From: an uncultured Oscillospiraceae bacterium
GTDB taxonomy: Bacteria > Bacillota > Clostridia > Oscillospirales > Acutalibacteraceae
NCBI GenBank assembly: GCA_900546895.1
Contig: UREO01000038.1
Coordinates: forward strand, 1-14,588
Reading direction: 5' to 3'
Length of the DNA stretch: 14,588 bases
Positions within the stretch are counted from its first letter, which is position 1, and the number at the start of each line of letters is the position of its first letter. A program made the position numbers and the translations under genes. Positions 1-5,497 of the stretch are shown piece after piece. The notes below the pieces were generated by a model that saw nothing but the letters and a program-made list of their open reading frames with translations, was not told the origin of the DNA and searched no databases.

Positions 1-47
1 CTACACCGTCTAATTCGTCGGCAGCGTCAGATGTGTATAAGAGACAG
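1..47 (+). other. Illumina Nextera i5 adapter sequence (assembly artefact)
   Basis: Bases 15-47 match the Nextera read-1 adapter, including the Tn5 mosaic end at its 3' side (29-47, ending in GAGACAG). Bases 1-6 match the end of the P5 primer, and bases 7-14 (CGTCTAAT) sit where the i5 index belongs; from memory this is index S510. This is untrimmed library sequence fused to the contig end, so the open frame appearing to start with ATG at 33 begins in adapter and is not a real start. Confidence 0.96.
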
Positions 48-242
48 GAACTGATCCGCGCCGCGGAGAAAAAGGCGTACCGGGTGACCGCGGACTGTCC
101 GGGAGAAATCGAGGCCGCCCTTTTTACAGCCGCAAGGGTGCGGGACCCGGTGCTCGGCACGGTGGAAAAGCTGTATGTTTCACAGACGGAGTACCGGCTG
201 AACGCGAACGGGGAAAGCACCCGGTTTATTTTGAGGAGGTGA
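48..242 (+). CDS. Phage tail hub / late-control D-like protein, C-terminal fragment (5' end missing)
   Basis: Only the last 64 residues are present, because the contig begins here directly after adapter sequence. The fragment ends with a beta-rich segment (GTVEKLYVSQTEYRLNANGE, then a short tail) of the kind seen at the C-terminus of gpD/XkdQ-type hub proteins. These form the ring joining the tail tube to the spike in contractile tails. The assignment rests mainly on position: in PBSX-like and Mu-like modules the hub gene directly precedes the spike and wedge genes, as here. The stop overlaps the ribosome site of the next gene. The apparent ATG at 33 is adapter-derived and should be ignored. 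Another small tail protein of this neighbourhood, such as a DUF2577/XkdR-like one, is possible. Confidence 0.5.
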   Translation, partial: ELIRAAEKKAYRVTADCPGEIEAALFTAARVRDPVLGTVEKLYVSQTEYRLNANGESTRFILRR

Positions 243-247
243 GGACC

Positions 248-586
248 ATGTGGCTTTCACAGCAGGTGATCGCCGCGCAGAACCGGAAAACCGCCGCACA
301 GGTGGCGGAAGTGACCGGTGCGGCGGTGATGCAGGGAGAAAACGAATACCGCAGTATTCCGCTTTTGGGGCCGTGGGGCATCGCCTATCTGCCGCCGAAC
401 GCGGCGAAGACGGTCGTTGTCGGCACCGGTGCGGGAAACGCCTGTATTGGCGCGGTGACGGAGGAAAAAGGAATCGCCCCGGGCGAGCTGCTGCTGTTTT
501 CGTCCGGCGGCGCGAGCATTTACCTGAAAAACAGCGGAGAAATCGTCGTTAACGGACAGGTTTTTGCCGCCCGGAAGGAGGATTAG
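248..586 (+). CDS. Baseplate assembly protein V-like (tail spike), short form
   Basis: This 112-residue protein probably forms part of the central spike at the tip of a contractile tail. Its last third carries alternating hydrophobic and polar strands with the pattern ASIYLKNSGEIVVNGQVF, typical of the beta-helical tip of gpV/gp45-type spikes. The middle (PLLGPWGIAYLPPNAAKTVV) resembles the preceding OB-like portion. It is shorter than classic gpV proteins of about 200 residues, so an N-terminal domain may be absent or carried by the hub. ATG 248 is chosen because GAGGAGGT (233-240) lies 7 nt upstream; the in-frame GTG at 239 would place the start inside that site. It sits between the hub fragment and the wedge gene, with only 1 nt to the next start. 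Confidence 0.6.
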   Translation: MWLSQQVIAAQNRKTAAQVAEVTGAAVMQGENEYRSIPLLGPWGIAYLPPNAAKTVVVGTGAGNACIGAVTEEKGIAPGELLLFSSGGASIYLKNSGEIVVNGQVFAARKED

Positions 587-587
587 C

Positions 588-947
588 ATGGATACGGCGT
601 TAATCGGAGGGGATTTTCTGCCCGGTTCCAACGGCCGTCCAAAGCAGATCGGCGGCGCGCGGGAGCTTTTGCAGCGCGCCGCGGTCCGTTTGACCGTACC
701 GCTCGGCGGCTTCGTGTACGACCCTTCCTTAGGGAGTCGGCTGTATGAACTGAAGCCGGGCGGCAGCGGACTGAACGAAAAGGCTCTTACCATGGCGCAG
801 GAAGCGCTCCGGGTTCTGCCGCAGGTCACGGTGGAGCGTGCGGAATGCTTGGGGGACCCGCCGGCCGCGGTGATCACACTGAGCTGCGGCGGGGAGAAAG
901 CGGAGATAGAGGTGAAAATTCAGTGTACAGCTATCAGGAAATATTGA
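588..947 (+). CDS. Baseplate wedge protein, gp25/W-like (XkdS-type position)
   Basis: This 119-residue protein fits the small gp25/gpW-like family that links the tail sheath to the baseplate wedge. Seen in the sequence are an N-terminal GGDFLPGSNGRP segment, a central basic helix (GARELLQRAAVRLTVPLGG), a conserved-looking YDPSLGSRLYEL motif, then a helix (EKALTMAQEALRVLPQVTVE) and C-terminal strands. The layout and motif order match gp25/DUF2634-like proteins of clostridial prophages. ATG 588 is preceded by AAGGAGGA (575-582), 5 nt upstream, which decides the start over in-frame upstream codons inside the previous gene. Its 3' end overlaps the start of the baseplate J gene by 25 nt, suggesting translational coupling. 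Whether it is better called gp25 or DUF2634 cannot be settled by eye. Confidence 0.65.
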   Translation: MDTALIGGDFLPGSNGRPKQIGGARELLQRAAVRLTVPLGGFVYDPSLGSRLYELKPGGSGLNEKALTMAQEALRVLPQVTVERAECLGDPPAAVITLSCGGEKAEIEVKIQCTAIRKY

Positions 948-1999
948 CGCGGATGCAGGATCAGTTTACGTCTCTTGCCGGATATGCCCCGGACGACGCT
1001 TCGGACATCGGCATCCGCATGAAGGTGCTGGCGGGGGAGCTTTATTCGATCGGCAGCGCGGTGGACTGGCTGAAAATGCAGACGTTCGCGCAGAGCGCGC
1101 AGGGGGAGCAGCTTGAGCTGCGTGCGCAGGAACGCGGACTTCAGCGCAAGCAGCCGGTTGCGGCCCGGGGTCGCATTGCCTTTCGGCGCGCCACGCCGCT
1201 CTGGTACGATGTCCCGATTCCCGCGGGAACGGTCTGCGCGACTTCCGGCGACGAGCCGGTACGGTATGTCACGACCGAAAGCGCTCTGCTGAAAAACGGC
1301 GAGCTGAGCGTTGAGGTCCCGGCCAAGGCGGAACAGGGCGGGAAAAGCGGGAATACGCAGCCGGGTACCGTCTCCGTCATGGTCACGCCGCCGCCCGCCA
1401 TAGAAAGCGCGGCGAATCCGTCCGCCTTCACCGGAGGAGAGGACGGCGAAAGCGACAGCGAGCTGCGCGTCCGTCTGATGCAAAGCTACGCGAGCATTTC
1501 CAACGGCACCAACGCGGCCTTTTACCGCGAATGCGCTTTGAAGTACGACGGCGTCTACTCCGTGGGCGTGGTACCGCGCGAAAACGGAGCGGGAACGGTC
1601 GGACTCTACCTTGGCGGCAGGGGCGCGGCTCCCCTGCCGGAAATCATCGGCCAGGTGCAGAATGATCTGAACCTGCTGCGCGAAGTGAATGTCGATGTGA
1701 AGGCTGCGGCGGCGCAGACCGTCCCGGTGGAAATCGACATTGCCGTTACCCCGGCGGACGCCGTTTCCGAGCAGGATGCGAAGGCCGCCTGCGAACAGGA
1801 GGTCAAAGCGTATTTTGATGAGCTGTCGGTTGGAGAACCGGTGATTGTGGCCGCGCTGGGCGTACGGGTTTTCGCGACGGGAAAGATCAAAAATTATCTT
1901 TTTAACACCTCCGTGACCATGGACAGGAAAATCGGCCCGAACCAGCTGGCGGTCTGCGGCACGGTGCATGTGGGGTACTACGCGGGGGTTGGGCAATGA
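923..1999 (+). CDS. Baseplate J / gp47 family protein (XkdT-like)
   Basis: This 358-residue protein is the wedge component that, in contractile tails (P2 gpJ, Mu gp47, PBSX XkdT), connects the hub to the tail-fibre attachment region. The family pattern is clear: an N-terminal DDASDIGIRMKVLAGELYSI segment, then WLKMQTFAQSAQGEQLELRA, then IPAGTVCATSG. A mid-protein GNTQPGTVSVMVTPPPAIES follows, then AFTGGEDGESDSELRVRLMQ and SNGTNAAFYRECAL. The C-terminal third alternates helices and strands, as in gp47. The start is taken as GTG 923, with GAGGTG (909-914) 8 nt upstream; the next in-frame candidate, ATG 953, lacks a well-placed ribosome site. It overlaps the upstream gene by 25 nt, and its stop overlaps the downstream start in an ATGA. 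Confidence 0.88.
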   Translation: MYSYQEILTRMQDQFTSLAGYAPDDASDIGIRMKVLAGELYSIGSAVDWLKMQTFAQSAQGEQLELRAQERGLQRKQPVAARGRIAFRRATPLWYDVPIPAGTVCATSGDEPVRYVTTESALLKNGELSVEVPAKAEQGGKSGNTQPGTVSVMVTPPPAIESAANPSAFTGGEDGESDSELRVRLMQSYASISNGTNAAFYRECALKYDGVYSVGVVPRENGAGTVGLYLGGRGAAPLPEIIGQVQNDLNLLREVNVDVKAAAAQTVPVEIDIAVTPADAVSEQDAKAACEQEVKAYFDELSVGEPVIVAALGVRVFATGKIKNYLFNTSVTMDRKIGPNQLAVCGTVHVGYYAGVGQ

Positions 2000-2577
2000 A
2001 AGCTTTGGAATCGATGACCGCGAAAATGAAAGCGGCAAAGATCTATTCGCTCAGCGGGAATACCACCGTTGACTATGAGCTGCAGGCGTACGCACAGGGG
2101 CTTGACATGGTTTGCGGAGAGCTGGAAACGCTGCAGCGGGAAAGCTTTGTCGCCACCGCGTCGGATTACGGACTTGAAAATGCGGAGAAGCTTTTGCGGA
2201 TCGAAGCGCAGGAAAACGAGGAAGAACGGCGCAATGCCGTCATGAAGCGCTGCGCCGTTACGCCGAACGATTTTACCGTGGGCGATATGGAGCGGATTTT
2301 TGCGATGGAGGGCCTTGACGCCCGAATCTGTGAACGGTTTGCCGATCAATGCATTTATGTAAACTGCATGGACGCGTCGACCACGGAAGAAAAAAAAGAA
2401 GCCGTTTTGCAAACTGCCAAAAACTACCTTCCCGCACATTTGAACGCGGAACTGGATTTTAGAAGCATTTCATGGAACAATATTGACGGTACGGACGAGA
2501 CGTTTGACACAAAAGACGCTTTTTCCTACACATGGGATGCGATCGACGATTTCGGCGGCGGAGTGGTAAAAATCTGA
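1996..2577 (+). CDS. DUF2313 tail protein (XkdU/YmfQ-like)
   Basis: This 193-residue protein corresponds to the DUF2313 family (PBSX XkdU, Mu gp48), which caps the baseplate next to gpJ/gp47 and leads to the fibres. Visible features are a helical N-terminal half rich in charged residues (GELETLQRESFVATASDYGL, then AEKLLRI), an ENEEERRNAVMKRCAV segment and a compact alpha/beta part ending near residue 150 (KNYLPAHLNAELDF). A short acidic tail carrying WNNIDGTDETF and WDAIDDFGGG follows. The length is typical of the family. ATG 1996 overlaps the preceding stop by 4 nt (ATGA), the classic arrangement for translational coupling. The gene sits directly after the baseplate J gene, the conserved order in PBSX-like modules, which adds weight to the call. 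Confidence 0.75.
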   Translation: MKALESMTAKMKAAKIYSLSGNTTVDYELQAYAQGLDMVCGELETLQRESFVATASDYGLENAEKLLRIEAQENEEERRNAVMKRCAVTPNDFTVGDMERIFAMEGLDARICERFADQCIYVNCMDASTTEEKKEAVLQTAKNYLPAHLNAELDFRSISWNNIDGTDETFDTKDAFSYTWDAIDDFGGGVVKI

Positions 2578-2588
2578 AGGAGGAAGCA

Positions 2589-3056
2589 ATGCCTACAAAC
2601 AATAAAACATCCCTGGGACTGAACAACTGGGTGGGGACCGACAAGCCCATGCGCAGCGATTTTGTGGCGGACAACACGCTGCTGGATTCACTGCTGGCTG
2701 CCCATTTCGAAAATACGCAGATGCATTTGTCGCCGGAGGACCGGACTTTGCTTACGCAGGCGTTTGCCGTCGGAAGCTACTGCGGAAACGGTGAAGCCGC
2801 GCAGGTGATTACACTGCCGTTTGCGCCCGGGTTTGTGTTGGTTTTTATGGAAGGGATGCCCGCAAACGACTATTTTCCGGGCGGCGGATATAACGAAAAC
2901 AGCTTTGCAGTCGCTACCCAGACGGGGAGCAGCAAGGGCGTTTTTCTTTCCGAAGGCAAGCTGACCGTGTACCAGACTCAAAAAGCACAAACCGGGGGTT
3001 TCTTTAATAATCTAAATAGTGATACGATGAGTTATCTCTATGTCGCTTTTCGATAG
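2589..3056 (+). CDS. Short tail-fibre / collar-like protein
   Basis: This 155-residue protein occupies the fibre position after the DUF2313 gene. Residues 1-45 (LGLNNWVGTDKPMRSDFVAD and on) resemble the attachment segment that opens many clostridial phage fibre proteins. Residues 55-155 form a beta-rich domain with VGSYCGNGEAAQVITLPFAP and FVLVFMEGM, a pattern found in phage receptor-binding or appendage domains, and a terminal MSYLYVAFR strand. ATG 2589 is supported by AAGGAGGAA just upstream. It is far shorter than typical host-range fibres and is the last gene of the tail module; only 50 nt separate it from hflX and no chaperone gene follows. It may be a truncated fibre or a naturally short one. 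No receptor can be predicted. Confidence 0.5.
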   Translation: MPTNNKTSLGLNNWVGTDKPMRSDFVADNTLLDSLLAAHFENTQMHLSPEDRTLLTQAFAVGSYCGNGEAAQVITLPFAPGFVLVFMEGMPANDYFPGGGYNENSFAVATQTGSSKGVFLSEGKLTVYQTQKAQTGGFFNNLNSDTMSYLYVAFR

Positions 3057-3059
3057 AAT

Positions 3060-3088
3060 TTGCATTATTTCGGGTTTTGAGATAAAAT
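3060..3088 (+). promoter_or_regulatory. Possible sigma-A promoter for hflX
   Basis: TTGCAT (3060-3065) and TAAAAT (3083-3088) are separated by 17 nt, a good spacing for a housekeeping promoter. It lies just after the last tail gene and would give a leader of only about 12 nt before ATG 3107. This is the only promoter-like sequence seen in the 50-nt gap. Without it, hflX would depend on transcription from the tail operon. Confidence 0.4.
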
Positions 3089-3106
3089 AATAGCGCAAAA
3101 AGGCGG

Positions 3107-4381
3107 ATGATACTGAAGGGGATGAAAGAACTGGATCTGTACGAAAATAAAGAAAACCCGGAGCGCACACTGCTGGTGGAAGTCAATACGGGCGAATATG
3201 ACGCGGAGACTTCGCTGGCTGAGCTGTACGAGCTTGTCGGCAGCGCGGGAGCGGAACCTTTCGGCGCAATCACGCAGAACCGGCCCGCTTACGACAACGC
3301 TACCTGTGTCGGGTCGGGGATGATGGAGGAAATAGCGGATTTCTGTGAAAAGCATGAAATCGACCTGCTTGTTTTTGACTGTGAACTTTCTCCCACTCAA
3401 ATCCGGAATATTGAACAAATCAGCAAGGTGCGCGTCGTGGACCGCACGATGCTGATTCTGGATATTTTCGCGGCGCGCGCGAAAAGCAAGGAGGGCCGGC
3501 TTCAGGTGGAGCTTGCCCAGTTGAAATATCTGCTGCCTCGGCTGTCCGGAAAGGGAACGTCGCTTTCCCGCCTCGGTGCTGGAATCGGCACGCGCGGCCC
3601 GGGCGAAAGCAAGCTGGAAACCGACCGGCGTCATATCCGCAGGAGGATTGACACGCTTAGGGAGCAGTTGGAAGCAGTGGAAAAGCACCGCAGTCAGATT
3701 ACCCGCCGCCGTCAGAAGGACGGGGTCGTCACCGTTGCGCTGGTGGGGTATACCAACGCGGGAAAATCTACGCTGATGAATACCCTGACACAGGCCGGGG
3801 TGCTGGCGGAAAATAAGCTTTTCGCTACGCTGGACCCCACCGCCCGTTCGCTGAAGCTGCCGAACGGCGCCACGGTGATGCTGATCGACACCGTCGGGCT
3901 GGTGCGCCGCCTGCCGCATCATCTGGTGCAGGCTTTCCATTCCACGCTGGAACAGGCCGCCACCGCCGACATTATCCTGAATATCTGCGACGCTTCCAGC
4001 GCGGAAGCGCAGGAGCATTTGAAAATTACGAAGGATCTTTTGTCGGAGCTCGGCTGCGAGGGAAGGCCGGTGATCTCCGTGTTCAACAAATGCGACCTTC
4101 TTTCCGCGGCCAATATCATTCCGTTTATGGGCAATTCCGTTCGGATCAGCGCGGCGACGGGCGCGGGAATCGATAAGCTGCTCAGCGCAATCGAAGAGAA
4201 TCTGCCGGTCAAAAGCAAACGGGTGAAGCTGCTGCTTCCGTTTTCGCAGAGCGGCCTCGCGGCGCAGATTCGCCGCGAGGGAACGGTGGAAAACGAGGAG
4301 TACACCGACATCGGACTGGTGCTGACGGCACAGGTCCCGTCGACTCTAGACGGTTCCATCGGCAAATATATCATTGAATGA
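3107..4381 (+). CDS. hflX: GTPase HflX
   Basis: HflX is a ribosome-associated GTPase that in studied bacteria splits stalled or hibernating 70S ribosomes under stress. The protein has 424 residues, the usual family length. Residues 20-150 form the HflX N-terminal domain, followed by the linker motif GAGIGTRGPGESKLETDRR and a basic coiled-coil-like helix (about residues 165-205). The G domain shows G1 GYTNAGKST (214-222), G3 DTVG (261-264), G4 NKCD (327-330) and a G5-like SAAT. A C-terminal beta/alpha domain of about 60 residues follows. ATG 3107 has only a weak AAGGCGG directly before it; ATG 3122, five codons later, has AAGGGG but equally poor spacing, so the start is uncertain by 15 nt. It is followed by a hairpin and a bidirectional terminator. 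Confidence 0.95.
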   Translation: MILKGMKELDLYENKENPERTLLVEVNTGEYDAETSLAELYELVGSAGAEPFGAITQNRPAYDNATCVGSGMMEEIADFCEKHEIDLLVFDCELSPTQIRNIEQISKVRVVDRTMLILDIFAARAKSKEGRLQVELAQLKYLLPRLSGKGTSLSRLGAGIGTRGPGESKLETDRRHIRRRIDTLREQLEAVEKHRSQITRRRQKDGVVTVALVGYTNAGKSTLMNTLTQAGVLAENKLFATLDPTARSLKLPNGATVMLIDTVGLVRRLPHHLVQAFHSTLEQAATADIILNICDASSAEAQEHLKITKDLLSELGCEGRPVISVFNKCDLLSAANIIPFMGNSVRISAATGAGIDKLLSAIEENLPVKSKRVKLLLPFSQSGLAAQIRREGTVENEEYTDIGLVLTAQVPSTLDGSIGKYIIE

Positions 4382-4386
4382 AAAGA

Positions 4387-4413
4387 GCCGCTGCAAAGTT
4401 AATTTGCGGCGGC
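4387..4413 (+). other. GC-rich hairpin just after hflX
   Basis: An 11-nt arm at 4387-4397 and its partner at 4403-4413 pair with a single G-U wobble around a GTTAA loop. It begins 5 nt after the hflX stop. No T-run follows, so by itself it is not an intrinsic terminator. It may protect the 3' end or act together with the terminator 20 nt further on. Confidence 0.55.
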
Positions 4414-4434
4414 AAATGGCACAAGGCAACAGCT

Positions 4435-4485
4435 AAAAAACGCACCTTGAGACGGGGCTCTAAAGCCCGCCCAAGGTGCATTTTT
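4435..4485. terminator. Bidirectional intrinsic terminator between hflX and the minus-strand unit
   Basis: GCACCTTG (4442-4449) pairs with CAAGGTGC (4472-4479), with an inner GGGCT/AGCCC stem. It is preceded by AAAAAA (4435-4440) and followed by ATTTTT (4480-4485). The A-run and T-run give a U-tract on either strand, so it can end both hflX (+) and the small minus-strand gene at 4528. The placement between convergent genes fits this role. Confidence 0.85.
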
Positions 4486-4527
4486 GTGCGTCGTGCTATT
4501 GAGAGTCTGGTTTTGCGGCAGCCCCTT

Positions 4528-4773
4528 TTATGCTCCTTTTTTCAGACAAGCGTTCGCCCTTTCAAAATCGCTTTTCCGTACGTAAACATAAAACTGGTTT
4601 TCGTAGGCGGGATCCATCCCGAAGGAGCTCAGCCTGCCCCGTGTCCCGCTGCAGCGCGCGTTGACAATGCGCGTTTCACAGGGAATCCCCGCGGCGGAAA
4701 GCACCTCGCGGACATGGGCGAACCCCTTTTCGGAAAAGCCCAGATAGACTTCTCTGCGGTTCCATGGCAGCAC
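4528..4773 (-). CDS. Small DUF2007-like protein (hypothetical)
   Basis: This small protein (81 residues from GTG 4773) has the layout of the DUF2007-type family: a VYLGFSEKGFAHVREVLSAA segment, then AGIPCETRIVN, and at the C-terminus QFYVYVRKSDFERANACL. Such proteins have a ferredoxin-like fold with no established function; a role in signal transduction is only suggested by the family name. No signal peptide or membrane segment is visible. GTG 4773 is preferred because GAGGTG (4785-4780) lies 6 nt upstream. A TTG at 4794 with AAAAGG upstream would add seven residues and place the start 2 nt after the previous stop. It lies downstream of the flavin reductase gene in the same direction, and its transcript would end at the bidirectional terminator. 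Confidence 0.6.
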   Translation of the reverse strand: MLPWNRREVYLGFSEKGFAHVREVLSAAGIPCETRIVNARCSGTRGRLSSFGMDPAYENQFYVYVRKSDFERANACLKKGA

Positions 4774-4796
4774 TGCGCTCACCTCAGCTTTCAAAG

Positions 4797-5300
4797 CTAC
4801 GCCTTTTCCAGTACCTTTACGATTTCACCGACGAACATTTTGTGGTAGTCCTTCTGGGGATAGCATTTTCCGTCGATCGCGGGGTCGATCAAGCAGGCGG
4901 GGTCAATGGGCTGACCGTGCAGCTTGCGGCAGATGAAAACGAGCTTTGCCTCTTCAAAATAAGGCGCGGCTTCGTCGTAAACGGGAGTCAGACCGGCGTC
5001 TTTGATTTTGTCGGTATCGCGGCCGGAGCGGCTGCCGCAGTAGTTCAGGGCCTTGCGCTGCGACTCGTCAAAGAAGCAGAGGGAATAAAAATCCTCTTTT
5101 TCGATGAATTCCAGAGTATAACGCTGCGGACGGATAAAAATAAAGGAAACGTATCGGTTCCAAAGCTCGCCCAGAGCGCCCCAGCTGGCCGTCATGGTGT
5201 TGCACTTTTCCCGGCTGCCCGCGGTAATCAGCATCCACTCCTTATCGATTTTGGTGAATGGATTAAAATTCATGGTTGTAATGTCGATTTGTTGAAACAT
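4797..5300 (-). CDS. Flavin reductase-like (FMN-binding split barrel) protein
   Basis: This 167-residue cytosolic protein belongs to the flavin reductase-like split-barrel family, which binds FMN and often reduces it with NAD(P)H. Family marks include a phosphate-binding-type stretch TAGSREKCNTMTASWGALGE near residue 30, the motif CGSRSGRDTDKIKDAGLTP near residue 90, and a closing segment KDYHKMFVGEIVKV, typical of this clostridial subgroup. ATG 5300 is chosen because GGAGG (5313-5309) lies 8 nt upstream; a GTG three codons earlier is embedded in that site. It is transcribed divergently from argG from its own promoter and shares a transcription unit with the small gene downstream. The physiological partner is unknown, and nothing ties it to arginine synthesis beyond the shared intergenic region. 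Confidence 0.85.
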   Translation of the reverse strand: MFQQIDITTMNFNPFTKIDKEWMLITAGSREKCNTMTASWGALGELWNRYVSFIFIRPQRYTLEFIEKEDFYSLCFFDESQRKALNYCGSRSGRDTDKIKDAGLTPVYDEAAPYFEEAKLVFICRKLHGQPIDPACLIDPAIDGKCYPQKDYHKMFVGEIVKVLEKA

Positions 5301-5339
5301 CAAAAACACCTCCGTAAAATTGGTCCTTGTTTCTATTTT

Positions 5340-5368
5340 ATTTTATCACGTTTGGATATATCCCACAA
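5340..5368 (-). promoter_or_regulatory. Promoter for the flavin reductase unit, with a palindrome in the spacer
   Basis: Read on the minus strand, TTGTGG (5368-5363) and TAAAAT (5345-5340) are 17 nt apart, giving a leader of about 30 nt before ATG 5300. The spacer and the edge of the -35 box contain a perfect 10-bp palindrome, GGATATATCC (5354-5363). It is well placed to be a repressor operator, though no regulator can be named. Confidence 0.5.
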
Positions 5369-5392
5369 TCAAAAATAATCTTATTTGGCTGT

Positions 5393-5413
5393 TTTTATCT
5401 ATTAAAGATAAAA
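5393..5413. repeat. 8-bp inverted repeat in the argG upstream region
   Basis: TTTTATCT (5393-5400) and AGATAAAA (5406-5413) form a perfect inverted repeat with a 5-nt spacer. It lies between the two divergent promoters and touches the ARG box. Its AT-only character argues against a terminator; a protein-binding site is possible but unproven. Confidence 0.35.
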
Positions 5414-5429
5414 TGAATATTTATGCACA
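5412..5429 (+). promoter_or_regulatory. ARG box (ArgR/AhrC operator) upstream of argG
   Basis: AATGAATATTTATGCACA closely follows the known ARG box pattern (Bacillus form CATGAATAAAAATKCAAK): both half-sites, TGAAT and ATGCA, are intact. A weaker second half-site, TTGAAT (5436-5441), begins about two helical turns downstream and overlaps the -35 box, the usual geometry for paired ARG boxes. Arginine-dependent repression of the whole cluster is inferred. Confidence 0.7.
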
Positions 5430-5435
5430 AAATGC

Positions 5436-5463
5436 TTGAATTTCCGTATAAATAGTGTATAAT
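5436..5463 (+). promoter_or_regulatory. sigma-A promoter of the arg cluster
   Basis: TTGAAT (5436-5441) and a perfect TATAAT (5458-5463) are 16 nt apart. Transcription would begin near 5470, leaving a leader of roughly 28 nt that holds the GGGAGG ribosome site. The leader is too short for a T-box or riboswitch, so control is expected at initiation through the ARG box. Confidence 0.8.
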
Positions 5464-5497
5464 AAAACACAACAAAACAAAACGGGAGGCCTATGCA

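Noticed and set aside
33..47. ATG at base 33 as start of the first tail gene
   Set aside because: The codons 33-47 lie in the sequencing adapter; the real gene is cut at the contig edge.
920..2038. Long open frame on the minus strand opposite the baseplate J gene
   Set aside because: It is arginine- and histidine-rich, low-quality coding on the opposite strand of a clearly recognised gene, so it is taken as a shadow.
3065..4018. 317-codon open frame on the minus strand opposite hflX
   Set aside because: It has no family pattern, and hflX on the + strand has all the GTPase motifs in order.
5464..5497. T-box or riboswitch in the argG leader
   Set aside because: The predicted leader is only about 28 nt, too short for any known riboswitch or T-box; the ARG box explains arginine control.
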